In this document: positions 1 through 12,927 of the stretch, piece by piece
Layout: every line of letters begins with the position of its first letter
How positions within the stretch are numbered: the first letter of the stretch is position 1
Assembly: GCA_026826555.1 (NCBI GenBank)
Contig: JAKSZT010054006.1
Location: 204,593-268,592 of the forward strand
DNA from: Tolypeutes matacus
Lineage: Eukaryota > Chordata > Mammalia > Cingulata > Chlamyphoridae
Length of the DNA stretch: 64,000 bases
Direction of reading: 5' to 3'
The notes under the pieces: model-generated
What the model was told of the DNA's origin: nothing
Database searches by the model: none
The model's input: only the letters and a program-made list of their open reading frames with translations
Made by a program: the position numbers and the translations under genes

Positions 1-614
1 CCAATTGGACAAGATGAATCTACAAAGATATATTCACTTTTCACACATAAGGAGAAATACAACATAACATTACCTTTGTAGATCTATGTGGACAATGTTA
101 AGCAAAATGTTTGTTTCTCTTTAATTTGGGGTACAATCCAATTTGAAGAAACAGTAAAATAAAGCTTGAATTGCAAAATTAACTAATAAAATGTGTTTGT
201 GAAGTAAGAATAATAGAAAATTTAATTAGATAATATAAATATATATATATTAGTATATAAATCTAACAAGCAAAAACATGAACTGCTACAACAGTCCTTC
301 TTGATGCAATAAGTCATGACATTTTTGTTAGACTTTATACCTTACATTATTTATTGCTTAATTTTTCAATATCCTTTGCAATTGCCTTGATAATTTTAAG
401 AATTTCCTTAGAAAATTTCACGGATAGAGAATATTGTTCATCTCAGTACTCATTGTGATGCTTCTAACAAATTTCCTCTACTCATCAGTATCAATCAATC
501 CATCGCCTTAATGATCTTTTTGTTTAGTAGAGGTGTGAGAAGCCCCAAATTTACAAGTAGTATCTTCAATTACTAATTCAATAAAATCAATGCTGTATTC
601 TCTATTCAAAACAT
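1..614. other. AT-rich stretch, no gene recognised
   Basis: No coding region, RNA gene or repeat that I can name. There is a short TA-alternating tract near 235-260. The sequence lies outside the direct segmental duplication, whose left edge I place near 615 because similarity to the second copy (36730 on) starts there. Confidence 0.5.
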
Positions 615-639
615 AACCTGTGTAACTTAAACCTAGAAA

Positions 640-1260
640 GTTGAGCTGAAAATGGTGGGAGTGGAAGCAAAAATTCTCTAAGTGGGTTTTTAATGTAAAA
701 GTAAATGGGTCTACTTGCCCTTACCTCCCTTGATACCCTTGATATTATTAATATCCCTTCACATTATTTTGGTTATGGGAGAAAAAACATTGATCAGTAT
801 GTCCTTAAAGATAAAGCCCCAGATTTTCAAGGTGATTTCTCTGAACTGGTACTTTAATGTTCAGTAAGATATTCCACCCTTTTGTCATACCAGCTACAAC
901 AATGTACAGGTACGTGGTAAGACAAGTGAATTCCTTGGAATTCCATGCACTACCACATTTATTTTTATTATGAAATGTTACTTGATCAGACTCAATGGTA
1001 GATGTTTAACAAGAGGATAAGGTATTCCATATTCATAGAATGTGCCATTATAAATTGCATTTGACCAAAACTTCTGACAGGAACACTCAGAAAACTGGAT
1101 GATGTAGTGGGAGTGGGATGCCAGTTTAAATATTCAGAGAGACATCTAAGTGGTGGATTAGCCAAGAGACCAGGGAATAACAACGTGTGTAGAGATCAGG
1201 CTAATATTTAGTACTGCCTTTTCATTGTATGATTTTCAAGCATCAGCCAACAGATAGATT
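640..1260 (-). pseudogene. Unidentified protein-like remnant (copy A)
   Basis: Reading the minus strand gives two broken stretches. 1183-992 encodes 63 residues ending MNMEYLILLLNIYH. The part nearer 640 has several stops. The same series, less broken, is present in the other duplicate, where 37061-36753 stays open for 102 codons. Similar reading in both copies suggests descent from one coding sequence or an old retroviral internal region. I do not recognise the family. No start, splice signal or domain supports a working gene. Confidence 0.3.
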
Positions 1261-1269
1261 AAATATAAC

Positions 1270-1474
1270 ACATGTTTGCAAGAACTTGGTACAATTAGAA
1301 TACTCACGAATTACTGGTGGGTGTAAATCAATACAAACAACAACATACTTTGGAAATTGATTGTTGAAAATTGACCATATCATGTTCCCTTGTCCCAGAA
1401 ATCCAATCCTTGATACACTCTACAGAAATATTTACATATCACCAAAAGATATGGACTTCAGAGAACATTGAATG
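1270..1474 (+). mobile_element. Older L1 fragment, left part, split by a younger L1
   Basis: The plus strand reads like the C-terminal part of an L1 ORF2: elements equivalent to a ...TGGTACAATTAG...ACTGGTGGGTGTAAAT... segment followed by a ...CATGTTCCC...AATCC... segment. The matching continuation resumes at about 7052, on the far side of the minus-strand L1. The fragment is thus the host site of that insertion. It is much diverged, so I do not assign a subfamily. Confidence 0.45.
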
Positions 1475-1484
1475 CCACAAACTC

Positions 1485-4400
1485 TTAAAAACAAGTCAGT
1501 TTTGATCTTCATAGCACCATCATAAGGTATTTGTCTTTTTGTGTGACTCTTGCTTTGCTCAACATAATGTCCACCAGGTTCATCCATGTTGCCATGTGTT
1601 TCACTTCATTTCTTCATACTGCTTCATAATATTCCATCATGTGTATATGCAACAACTTGTTTATCCATTCATCAGTTGAAGAACACCAGGGTTGTTTCCA
1701 ACTTTTGGCTATCATGAATAATGCTGTTATGAATATCGGTGTGCAGATGTCTATTCTTTTCACTTCTCTCAGTTCTTCTGGGTATTTACCTAGAAATGGT
1801 ATTGCCAGGTCCCATGGCAAGACTATATTCAACTTCCTTATGAACTGCCAAACACATTGGCTGTATCATTCTACCTTTGCATCAACATTGAATAAGTGTT
1901 CCAATCTCTCCACATCCTCTCCAATATTTACAGTTTTCTAACCTTTCAGTAGCGGCCAGTCTAAATCAGTGTGAAATGATAACTCCTTGTAGTTTTGATT
2001 TGCATTTCCCTAATACCTAGTGATATTGAACATTTTTTCATGTGTTTCTTTTCCATTTGCATATCTTCTTTGAACAGTTGTCTTTTGCCAATATTTTATT
2101 TGGATAATGTGGCCTTTTATTTTTGACTTGTATTATCACTTTATATATCATGGATATTAATACCTTATCAAATATGTGACTGTCAAATATTTTCTCCGAA
2201 TGGGATGGCTGCCTTTTTGCCCTTTTGACAGAGCCCTTTGTGGTGTAAATGTGTTTAACTTTGAGTAGGTCCCATTTATCTATTTTTTTCTTTTGTTGCT
2301 GATACTGTGGATGTAAGGTTTAAGAAACTACCACCTACCACAGACCTTGAAAATAGAGTAATATGTTCAGTCAAGACGTGAGGGTCCTCCAACTTCATTC
2401 TTCTTTTTAAAGACAATTTTGGCTATTCAGTGCTCATTACTTTTCCAAATAAATATGATTTTTAGCTTTTTGATTTCTGCAGAAAATACTTTTGGGATTT
2501 TTAATGGGATTGCATTAAATCTGTAAATTACTTAGGCTAGAATTGACAATTTAACGATATTTTTTCTTCCAATCCATGAACATAGAATGCCCTTCCATTT
2601 ATGTAAGTATTTTTCAGTTTCTTTTAGAAATGTTTCATAGTTTTCTGAGTACAGATCCTTTATGTCCTTGATGACGTTTATTCCTTTAAAAATTGACTGT
2701 TTTAGTCAATATTGTAAGTGGAATTTTTTCTGATATCCTCCTCAGATTGCACTTCAGTGTGTAGAGAAACGCTATTATTATTATTATTTTTTTTCAGGCT
2801 GTATGACTTTTATTTTTTTATTTTTTATTTTTTTTATTTTTTATTTTTTTTTAACATTTGCAAAATGATATATAAATATATATGCATATATGTGTATTTG
2901 CTTACAAAAATGTTATTTATATATATATACATATATTTTAAGAGGTGCTTAGATTACCCAAAATATTACACGGAACCCACTGGGATTCCCATGTTGCCCA
3001 CCTCCCACACCTCCCACCACATCCCACACAAACATCTCCCACAGTGTGGCCCACCACCCTCAATGAAGTTACACATTCTGGAGCCTTGCCACCAACCTAT
3101 TAACCTTGTATCCTGCCACTTTGCTGAACCCATCTATTAATCCTAGTAGCTTTCTTGTGGATTTCTCATGATTTTCTAGATATAAGATCACTCCATCAGT
3201 GAATAGTGAAAGTTTTATTTCTTCCTTTCCCATTTGGGTGACTTTTCTTTGTCTAGCATAATTGCTTTGGCTAGAACTTCTAGCACAATATTGAATAATA
3301 GTGAAGACTGTGGGCATACTTGTCTTGTTCCTAATTTCAGTGGGAAAGTTTTCAGTCTTTCAACTTTCAGTAGGATGCTAGCTGAAGTTTTCTTAATATA
3401 CACAATTATCCATATTGAGATAGCTTACTTCTATTCCTGTCATTTGGAGTGTTTTTATCCAGAAAGGCTGTTGTGTTTTGTCAAATGCCATTTCCTCATG
3501 AAGTGAGAGGATGATGTGATTTTTCTTCAATTTCTCAATGTGGGTTTATTACACTAATTGATTTTCTTGTGTTGAAACACCCTTGAATACTTGGAATAAA
3601 TCCAACTTGATCATGGTGTATAATTTTTTAAATGTGCTTTTGGATTCAGTTTGCAAGTATTTTGTTGAGGATTTTTGAATTTATATTCATTAGAGATATT
3701 GGACTGTAATTTTATTTTTTCATACTATCTTTATCTGGTTTGTTATTAGGGTATTTTGGGCTTCAAAGAATGACTTTGGTAGCACTCTTTCCTTTTCGAA
3801 CTTCGGTAGGTCTCGAGCAAAATTAGTATTTGGTTGTCATTCAATGACAGGTGGAATTCACCTGAGAATCCATCTGGTCCCCCTCTTTTTATCTTTGAGG
3901 TTTTTAATGATTGCTTCAATCTTTTCACTTGTGATTGGTTTGTTGAGGTCTTATGTTTCTTCTAGGGTCATTGTAGGAGGTTCGCATGTTTCTTGGACTT
4001 TGTCCATCTCGTCTACATTTTCTAGATTTTTGGCATACAGTTTTTCATCATATCATCATATGATCTCTCTTATTTCTGCAAGGTGAGTGGTAATGTCTCT
4101 CCTTTCAATTCTGACTTTATTTACTTGCATCTTCTCTTTTTTCTTTGTCAGTCTAGCTAAGGGTTTGCTGATTTTGTTGAACTTCTCAAATAACCAAGTT
4201 TTGGTTGTGTTGATTCTCTCTATTGTTTCTTTGTTCTCAATTTCATTCATTTCTGTTCTGATCTTTACTATTTCTTTCCTTCAGCTTCATTTGGGATTAG
4301 CTTACTATTCTTTTTCTAGTTCCTCCAGGTGTGCTGTTAGGTCTTCAAAATTAGATGTTTCTTCTTTTTTAATATAAGAATTGAGGGCTATAAATTTCTT

Positions 4401-7041
4401 TCTTGGCACTGCCTTTGCGGTTTCCCATAGATTTTTATATGTTTTGTTCTTATTTTCATTCATCTCATGATATTTGCTGAGTTGTCTTGAAATTTCTTCT
4501 GTGATCCACTGATTGTTTAAGAATATGTTGTTTAATCTCTATGTATTTATGAATTTTCTCTTTTTCCATCCATTACTGAATTCTGGTTTCAATCTGTTAT
4601 GTTCAGAGAAAGTGTTTTGTACAATTTCAATCTTTTTAAAATATTGAGATATGTAGCATGACTCAACATATTGTCTATATTGGAGAATTATTCATACACA
4701 CTTGAAAGAGTGTGTATCCTTCTCTTTTGGAGTGTAGTGCTCTATAGATATCTGTTAGGTCTAGTTCATTTATCATATTATACAAGCTCTCTGTTTCTTT
4801 ATTTGTCCTCTGTTTGGGTGTTCTATCCACTTCTGAGAGTGGCATATAGAAGTCTCCAAATATTACTGTACAGTTATCTATTTCTCCTTTCAGGTTTGCC
4901 AGTGTTTGCCTCATGTATCACTTAGGCGAGGTGAATAAAAATTTAGTATAGTTATTTCTTCTTGGTGAATTGCCCATTTTACTAATATATAATGACCTTC
5001 TTCCTGCCTTATAACAGTTTGTATTTAAAACCTATTTTGCCTGTTATTAATATTGCAACTCTGGCTCTTTTTTGGTTACTATTTGCATGGAATATCTTTT
5101 TTCAACCTTTCCCTTTTAACCTGCTTTGTCCTTACATCTGAGATGAATCCCTTACACACAACATATAGATAACTTGTATTTTTAAAATCCATTCTATCAT
5201 TTTATGTGTTTTGATTGTGAGTTCAAGCCATTGATATTCAATATTATTACTGTAAAGGCATTATTTATTTCATCAATTTTGACATTTTCTTTCTGTTGTC
5301 ATATCGTACTATTTTCTATATTTTTATCTTTTAATTTACACTTTCTAATAATCTTCATTTTTACACTCTTCTCCAAGTCTCTTGCCTTGTTTTTACCATT
5401 CAGGTTGCAGCACTCCCTTTACTATCTCTGGTCATTCTGTTCTTTCCTAAAATATTCTATCAGTTTTTGCTTGTCTGTGAAGACTTTGAACTGTCCTTCA
5501 TTTTTGAAGGACAACTTTGCTGGATGCATAATTGTTGGTTGGCAGTTTTTTCCTTTCAGACCTCAAATAAATCAAACCACTTTCTTCTCTCCTCCATGGT
5601 TTCTGATGAGAATTTGGCACTTATTCATATCGAGGTTCCCTTGTATGTGATAGTTTTCTTTTCTTTTGCTGCTTTCAGAATCTTCTCATTATCTCTGATA
5701 TTTTTCATTCTGAATAGTAGGTGTATTGGGGTAGGTCTACTTAGAATTATTCTGTTTGGGGTCATTGTCCTTGGATATTGATATTTATGTCTTTTATAAG
5801 GGTTGGGAAGTTTTCAGTCATTATTTCATCAAATACTCTCTCTGTCCCTTTTCCATTTTCTTCTTCTGGGTCATCAACCATGCATTTGTTATTGCATTTT
5901 GCATTACCTTTCTGTTCCCTGAGACTCAGTTCCATTTTATCCATTCTCCTCACTTTCTGTTCTCCTGTCTTTTCCAGTTAAGATGTTCTGTCTTTGAAAT
6001 CACTCATTCTGTCTTTGAGCAATTTGATATGCTCTTATGTGCCTCTAATTTATTTTTAATTTCATCCATCATGCCTTTCGTTCCCATAAGGTATGTTACT
6101 TATTTTTGCAGTGTTCCCAATGGTTCTTTATGTTTACCAAGTGTCGTCTTAATCTTTTTTATCTCTTTAGTCACATTGTATTTTAATTCTTTAAAATGAT
6201 TTTAGAGATATGTGTGATTATAATTGATTAATTGTCTTACATCCTGTATCTCTTCAGGATATTTGTTGTATGTTTTGGCTGGGCTATGTCTTCCTGTTTC
6301 TTATTAAGGCTTGTAATTTTTTTCTGATATCTAGACATCTGAATATTTTTGTGAATTTATTCTGATGGCTAATTTCTCTCTCTTGTCTATTATTATTTTT
6401 TCAAAGATCTTCTTTTATATTTGGTTCAACTTATCCAACTTCTCTAAAATTGCCCAGCTTAAGTTATCAAAATCATGCGAGGGTCTCACTAATTGGTCAC
6501 AAATTTTCTCCCAGAACTTAGAGAACAGAGAGGTCCAAGTATAATTTTCATCCATGTGTTTTCAAGACTGGCCAGCAGATGACACTATTTGATGCACCTT
6601 TCCATGGAAGTGCATATCTCTCCATTTTCCTTTGTTTTGGTCTGGCCAGATCCAAGATTCAAAGTGGGCTCACCTGGCTGAATTCACCAAAGAAATGACC
6701 CCAACTCCCCCAGCCCTTTGCCTTGTAACAGCTAACTGGGAGGAAGTCATTTGCCCTCCTCTCAATCAGATACAATGAGCCAGGGGTTTTACTCCCACTA
6801 AATAAATAGGGATGGGCAAGGGGAGCCCTTGCCAGTGGCTGGGACATTTAGTAATTCGCAGTTTGTTGTTTCAGGTTCTTCTCTCACTCCCTCAATCTCC
6901 TGGGAGTTGTGAAGCACTCTCCTGGTCTGATGATCTCCAAAACAGGTATTTCAGGCAGCTTTTGGTTCTTTCTCTGTTGTTTTTGTGAGAAAACTGAACC
7001 TTGCTTACCTAATCTGATGCCATCTGCTCAAATTTCCTCAG
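1485..7041 (-). mobile_element. LINE-1, minus strand, near full length, decayed (copy A)
   Basis: The 3' end is at the low coordinate. Minus-strand fragments are recognisable as L1 ORF2: the C-terminus (1832-1614), reverse transcriptase palm (around 3317-3069, with the active-site motif reading FTDG in place of xxDD), and endonuclease (4914-4675, GDF motif followed by a P). The ORF1 region lies around 5950-5300 and the 5' UTR around 6400-7030. The element is flanked by an imperfect 10-11 bp duplication (1475-1484 and 7042-7051), clearer in the paralogous copy. Many stops and frameshifts make it dead. It was inserted before the segmental duplication, because both copies share it at the same site. 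Confidence 0.88.
2780..3093 (-). mobile_element. Short retroposon S, minus strand, inside L1 copy A
   Basis: A T-rich left end (2785-2855) is the reverse of an A tail. It is followed by an AT-rich stretch and then a GC-richer part with repeated CTCCCAC motifs, ending at GCCACC near 3093. The same element with the same right boundary sits at 20498-20733, and partial copies sit at 7437 and 8601. The paralogous L1 in copy B is continuous at the matching site near 38930, an empty site. The insertion therefore followed the duplication. No protein is encoded. Confidence 0.75.
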
Positions 7042-7051
7042 TCACATACTT

Positions 7052-7436
7052 AATAACTCAAATATAGAATGAATAGATGATGGTGTATTCATACAATAAA
7101 ATACCAACAATGAAACTAAGGAGTTTCCACTGCCTAAGATATGTAAAATTGTCACAATCTTGCAGTATAATAATGCAGAAAAAAGAAGACAGAAAGAACA
7201 AATTTTATATGATTACACATGTTTGAAGTTTCAAATAGATAAATCTAAATATGTCATTAGATGTTAGGATTGAAGTTACTTTTGGAGACTAGAGGAAGGA
7301 ATCTTTTGTGCTGCTGCAAATGTTATATTTCATGATCTATATGGTGGTGATATAAGCATGTTCATTTAAAAGTTCACTTAGTGCAACTTATGATTGTTAG
7401 TTTTCTATATGTGAATTAAATTTCAGTAAAATCCCT
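7052..7436 (+). mobile_element. Older L1 fragment, right part
   Basis: The sequence continues the fragment at 1270-1474 after removal of the inserted minus-strand L1. It contains the typical L1 3' motif series in which a GGTGGTGATAT segment is followed about 60 bases later by a CTATATGTG-AATTAAATTTCA segment. It ends where retroposon S begins at about 7437. The equivalent in copy B is 42962-43340. Confidence 0.5.
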
Positions 7437-7612
7437 TGGGTTCCGTGTAATATTTTGGGTAATCTAAGCACCTCTTAAAATATATGTATATATATATATA
7501 AATAACATTTTTGTAAGCAAATACACATATATGCATATATATTTATATATCATTTTGCAAATGTTTGTATGTATTGTGAGAATTTTGATTTTTACCCACA
7601 ATAAAAATAAAT
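7437..7612 (+). mobile_element. Short retroposon S, plus strand, 5'-truncated
   Basis: Starts within the GGTTCCGTGTAATATTTTGG part of element S. It runs through the TA-rich stretch and the conserved GATTTTTACCCACAATAAAA segment into an A-rich tail. The paralogous site in copy B (about 43338-43345) has no insertion, so this copy was added after the duplication. It has the same 5' truncation point as the copy at 8601. Confidence 0.75.
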
Positions 7613-8600
7613 TAAAAAAAATAACATTTGGTGAGTAATTACTAAATGAATGCATTACTTGAGGAATATTTATAATACTAAATGGCTACAATTTAAATAT
7701 CAGAGGATCAAAATTAATGAGCTAAGCATCCAAGATAAGAAACTAAATAATTGGTAGTACAGAAATAAAATAACAATAATTTAAAAATGAATGAAAAAAT
7801 AGAAAACAAACATGCAACCAAAATATAATCTTAAGAATTTTACTATGTGTGCACAATTTTTAATACACAATTCCTCACCCCAAAATTATCTGCAAACCAT
7901 TCTTTCCTTTAAGTTTGAAAGGAACTAAATTAATGTAAGACTATTTATAAAATTTATGGATATCTTTTAGTATTCAAACATGGTTGATTATGAAGTTCTA
8001 CCTTAGATGCTATTGGGATTGAAAATAATATAAATTCCTATACCACACAATTTTCTAAGCCTCTTAAAAATTTGAATTCACAAATATTGAGCAATATATA
8101 TTACATAAAATACTATGAAATGGCATTTGAAAAGACACCTGCACTTAATATATTTTCAAATTCATAAAAATTTTAGAAATTAAAAACATGATACATCAGT
8201 AGTAATTCATGAATTTGAAGAAAATATGAAAGTTTCTGCAAACAATTAAAATAAATTTAAACAGTATTTAAAATATAAAACACCAGTTATACAAACTTTT
8301 ATAGCAGGTTTACTAAATATTCAAGGATGTCCTACAGAAAATAATTTAAGAAGAATGTTTTTTAATTCACTTTATAAAACAGTATTACCTTATCTTAATA
8401 TCAAAACCAAACAAAAAAGGAATTATAGTTCAATGTCACTTATGAATATAGATTTAAATTCCAAACACAATATTAGCAAAGTGAAATCACCTCTACATGA
8501 AAACTCATGGCTGATATATATTTATTTAAAATAGATCCTTCTAAATTAGAGGTCTACATGCTAAATGAGAAAAATATATATGATTCTTTTGAAAAAAAAT
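7613..8600. other. Single-copy part of duplication copy A
   Basis: AT-rich sequence aligning with about 43345-44350 of the second copy. No coding region, repeat or RNA gene recognised. Differences from the partner copy are scattered substitutions and short indels with no sign of coding constraint. Confidence 0.5.
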
Positions 8601-8790
8601 GTTCCATGTAATATTTTGGGTATCTAAACACCTCTTAAAATATATTTATATATATACATAAATAATATTTTTGTAAACAAATGCACATATATGTATATAT
8701 ATTTATATATCATTTTGCAAATGTTGGTATATATTGTGAAAATTTTGATTTTTACCCACAATAAAAAATAAAAAATATATACAAAAAAAA
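8601..8790 (+). mobile_element. Short retroposon S, plus strand, 5'-truncated
   Basis: Same segment of element S as at 7437, beginning GTTCCATGTAATATTTTGGG and ending in ACCCACAATAAAAAATAAAAA and an A-rich tail. The matching place in copy B (near 44345) is uninterrupted, so the insertion postdates the duplication. Confidence 0.75.
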
Positions 8791-9114
8791 TGACGTAGAA
8801 ATTCTTAGCAGAATAAATATAAGAAAATTTCTCACATCTGATACAGATTATCTGAAAGAAAGAAAAAAGTAAACTTAGAGTGAATATTTCAATGTTGAGA
8901 AGATAAAAAATATATCACTTAATCAGGAACAAGTCAAGCATAACTATTGTCACCCTTTTTACCAATGTTTTTCTGGAGGTCCTGGTATCATAGTATGATA
9001 AGAATAGTTTTAAAATTCCAAAAATATCAAAGGAAATTATAAATCTGTTATTCAAAATTGATGTGAATATCTACATAGAAAATGAAACTGTGGCTACATT
9101 ATAAGAATTATGAA

Positions 9115-10105
9115 GTAATTAATAGAAGTTTTAAGACATAGGACATCTCAGCATGACCTCATTGACTGACATAGTACACACAGTGCCTCAAACAGCAGGG
9201 CTTCTGTGGGTTCTAGAGACATCTAGACATTATAAAAGAGCACACAAGATCAGGAATTTGACACCCTATCAATGAGCCTTTTTTTGGAATATTGCTCCCC
9301 AATGTAAAGGGTTAGACTCATTTATGATTTCCCTATACATGATTCTTCTGCCAATTTGTTTGAACTTATAATTAGCCCTATACTCATTAAATGTATGTCC
9401 TAGAGACTCAAAATTTTGGTCTGTTCATTTGACAGTTGAGCCCTGAATCTCAGCAGAGTTGCAACTCATAATCTCCAGTTCATTGGACTTACTCAGGACA
9501 AAAATCAAAAGGATAATGATGGACAACAGGCATCACCTCAGAGTATCTACAACTGCAAACAATACAGTTGCTTCCATTAGTTCCATGGGATCTAAGCCCT
9601 CTGTCAATCTGAAACAGAGTAGGCATCACCTTCCCAAGATCCTCAAGGTTAAGGAATGAACAAACATATGGGAGGAATACAATTATAATCTAAAATAAAC
9701 TTATTATTATTATAGCAGTGGAATAAGTTTTATCATTGATATAAAGGCAATATTCACCAGAGGTTTTAAGGGGAGGCAGAGGGAAGAATAGCTGTAACAT
9801 GGGGTATTTTAGGGACATTGGAATTGTCCTGAATGACATTGTAATGATGGATACAGGCCATTACACAATTTGTCAAAACCTATAAGTTTGTGCAGTGCAA
9901 ATTTTAAACTCTAATGTAAACTATAGTCCATGGATAGTAGCAATGCTTCAAAATATTTCATCAGTCATAACAAATGTACCACTTTAATGAGAGATGTTGT
10001 TAATGGGATAGAGTGTAGGAGAGGGAAGGGCATGGTATATGGGTATCCCCTATATTTTAAAAGTAACATTTATGTAATCTAAACCTTCATAAAATATATA
10101 TGTAT
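9115..10105 (+). repeat. Repeat R, partial copy
   Basis: About 1 kb, similar to 34200-34930, 35085-36735, 44670-45320 and 49912-51540. Shared landmarks are CCAGTTCATTGGAC, a run coding for nothing with ATGATGGACAACA, CCATGGGATC, and the 3' end ATGGGTATCCCCTATATTTT followed by GTAATCTAAA and an A-rich tail. The end resembles an L1 3' untranslated region. I cannot tell whether R is the tail of one L1 family or a separate element it mobilises. The right edge of the direct duplication falls at the end of this copy. Confidence 0.7.
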
Positions 10106-11853
10106 GAATCCAAGATGGCTGCAGAGTAAGGAGCTCCTGGAGTCAGTTCATGCTATAGAGCATTTAATAATCACCCAGAGCTACCTAAAGCACCTGTATG
10201 GGGACCTGAGGAGACCAGAAGAGTACCCTGAAATATCCTTGAAAGTATAGAAGGAGGAGACTGTCCAACTGCAGAGAGGATTCTTGAATAGACCTCTCCA
10301 CACCATGGAGGTTGGTGCCCATTGGGCTAGCTACCTTGGAAGCTATTCCATGGCTGGAGTTGGAAGCTCCATTTCCCCCAAAATTGGGTACGGAGACAGA
10401 GTGTGGCTAGGTTAATCCTAAGAACAAGTAAACTTTGAGCCTATCGAGGTCAGAAGGAGGCTGGTAGCTGCAATTTTGACTCTATCTCCAGCCTGAGGGG
10501 AAGCAGGATTCATGGAAAATCACACTGCTGGTAAAGCCTGCATTCTTTCCACCAAGAATGTACTGCAACCCCAGCCTAGTTTCCAGCCCCACCTCCAGCA
10601 GAGAGGAAGCTGGTGGGACCTGCACCACCCTTTCCTGGCAACTGCAGGTACTCTGCTGGCACAGACTGAATGGCCAGATACCTGGGGCTGCAAGCCTACA
10701 CCCCAATAGGATAAGAGAGGTGCTGGGTATCCCCGGCCACTCCAGGCAATGGCAGGAGTTTTCAGCCCACACAAACTGGTTTATTGAATGCCTTTGTGTC
10801 CATCTCTACCTCTCTCTCCTCCTAGGTTAGGAGGGGACCGGAGTTCCCTTAGACTCTCAGGTTATGCACAGGCACTTTTGGTCTGTTCAAACCTGACCAT
10901 TGGGCACCTGTGGCTCCACACCCATCCCCAATAGGACAAGAGATAGACAGTGTTTGCCCAGCCTATCTGGGTAACTGCAAGTGCTTATGACCTACACAAA
11001 CTGGCTGGTGGGTACTTGTGAAACCACCATCAACCCTTCCAATAGGAAAGGAGGAGGCTGGTGTTTTCACAGCCTCTCTGGGCAACAGCAGACTTTTGAC
11101 ATGCCTAGAATGGACTGTTGGATCCTATGGATCCACCCCTATCCCCAGTAAGATAGGAGGTGTCTGGTCCACAGCCTCTCCAGGAAATGGGATGTACTTT
11201 CAGTCTACAAGGATTGAACTGTTGAGTGCCTGTGTATCTCACCCCATGCCTCTATAGGATAGGAGGTGGGTGGTACTTCCTCAGCCACTCTGGGCAATGG
11301 TGAGTATTTCAGCCTACAGGGACTGAAATTTTGGGCATTGGTGGTTCTGTTTCCACCCCTAAAGGGCAGAAGGGACTTTACTCTCTCAGCTTCTCTGGGT
11401 AACTGCACGTGTATTCGGCCCACACTGATTAAATTGCTGGACACTCCGGAGGGTCCATTCATGCCCCTGGCAGGGAAGGCACATGGTGTTATATCAGTTT
11501 ACATGAGCAAATGTGGTCATTTTGGACCCACACAGCATAGATTGTTGTCCACACCTATAGCTCCATCTCTGTCCAAGGTACAGTAGGAAAAGATGTGAAG
11601 ATTTATCAGTCTCTCTGGGCAACTACAGACAATCTTGTCCTGCCCAACTTGGATTATTATACTCAGCTGCAGCTCTATCCTTACCCCTGACAAAGGAGAA
11701 AGTTAGAAGAAGCTTCGTCAATTCCTGGGGCAATGTGGGCAGTTTCAGTGTCCATATTTTACAGCACCAACTACATCCTTGGTTCCTAATACCCAAACAG
11801 CAACAGAGAAATGATAAGAAAGCCCTAAATTAAAGTGAGAAACTGCACCCAGA

Positions 11854-12895
11854 ATGAAAACAACTAGCAAGTCAGATGCGAAGAAACCAGGAAAAAATTA
11901 CAATCAATTGCAAGAAACAGGAACATATGACCAAATTAAAGGAATAAGATAAGCCTGGAGATGATATAAAGGAGTTGAGACAACTAATTATAGATGTTCA
12001 AACAAATTTAATGAATAAATTCAATGAGATGACTAAAATTTTTATAGATATTAAGAAGATGTTAGATGAGCACAAAGAAGAATTTAAAAGCATACAAAGA
12101 AAAATAACAAACCTTATGGCAATAAAAGGTGCAATAAATGAAATTAAAAATACATTGGAGACATATAATAGTAGCTTTGAGGAAGCAGAAGAAAGGATTG
12201 GTGAGCTCGAAGACATGGCCTCCAAAAGTGAACATACGAAAGAACAGATGAAGGAAAGAGTGGGAAAAATTGAACAGGATCTCAGGGAACTAATGACAGC
12301 AAGAGGCATGGAAACATATGTTTCATGGGTGTTCCAGAAGAAGAAGAGAAAGGGATAGGGGAAGAAGGAATAGTTGAAGAGATAATGGTGGGAAATTTCC
12401 CAATCCTAATGAAGGACATAGATATTTGTGTCCAAGAAGCACAACATACACTCATCCAAATAAATCAGAATAGACCAAATTCAAGACACATACTAATCAG
12501 AATATCAAATGCCAAGACAAAGAGAATTTTCTTAATGCAGCAAGAGAAAAGTAATGCATAAAATATAAAGGATACCCAAAAAAGATTAAGTGCTGATTTC
12601 TCATCAGATACCATGGAGGCAAGAAGACAGTGGTATGCTATCTTTAAGATACTGCAAGAGAAAAACTGCCTGCCAAGAATTTTATATCTGGTAAGATTAT
12701 CTTTAAAAAATGAGGATAAGATTAGAATATTCACAGATAAACAGAAACTGTGAGAGTTGTTAACAAAAAGACGAGCTTTGCAGGAAATACTAAAGGGAGT
12801 GTTACAGACTGAAAAGAAAAAGACAGGAGAGAGAGGTTTGGAAGTGAGTCTGGAAATGATGATTGTATCAGTAACAGTAACTAAAAGTGTCTAAA
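11854..12895 (+). pseudogene. L1 ORF1 (RNA-binding chaperone), broken
   Basis: Starts at ATG 11854. Frame-shifted open pieces at 11975-12358 and 12325-12561 cover a coiled coil rich in heptads (HKEEFKSIQRKITNL...NEIKNTLETYNSSFEEAEERIGELED). The RNA-recognition-like middle follows, and the C-terminal part is recognisable by MEARRQWYAIFKILQEK at about 12610-12665. In live L1 this protein trimerises and coats L1 RNA. Here a stop precedes the second piece and further stops occur toward the end (near 12750), so no full protein can be made. Confidence 0.75.
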
Positions 12896-12927
12896 AATAA
12901 AATGACAGATAAAACACAAAGATCAAA

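Larger units (their letters stand above)
615..10105 (+). repeat. Direct segmental duplication, copy A
   Basis: The block matches 36730-45320 in the same orientation. Shared landmarks in the same order are a protein-like remnant (about 640-1260 against 36755-37280), an older plus-strand L1 fragment, a minus-strand L1 inserted into it, about 2 kb of single-copy sequence, and a copy of repeat R at the right end. Sampled stretches differ by roughly a tenth of bases. Copy A carries three short retroposons (about 2780, 7437 and 8601) missing from copy B. Copy B lacks about 330 bases of R that copy A keeps near 9660-9985. Edges are good to a few tens of bases. Confidence 0.85.

Noticed and set aside
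2718..3140. 140-codon plus-strand frame
   Set aside because: It is antisense to the L1 and passes through the T-rich tail of retroposon S, giving Phe/Tyr-rich low-complexity protein.
10482..11586. Several overlapping open frames of 65-106 codons on both strands
   Set aside because: They lie in the GC-richer, internally repetitive L1 5' UTR and are not related to ORF1 or ORF2.
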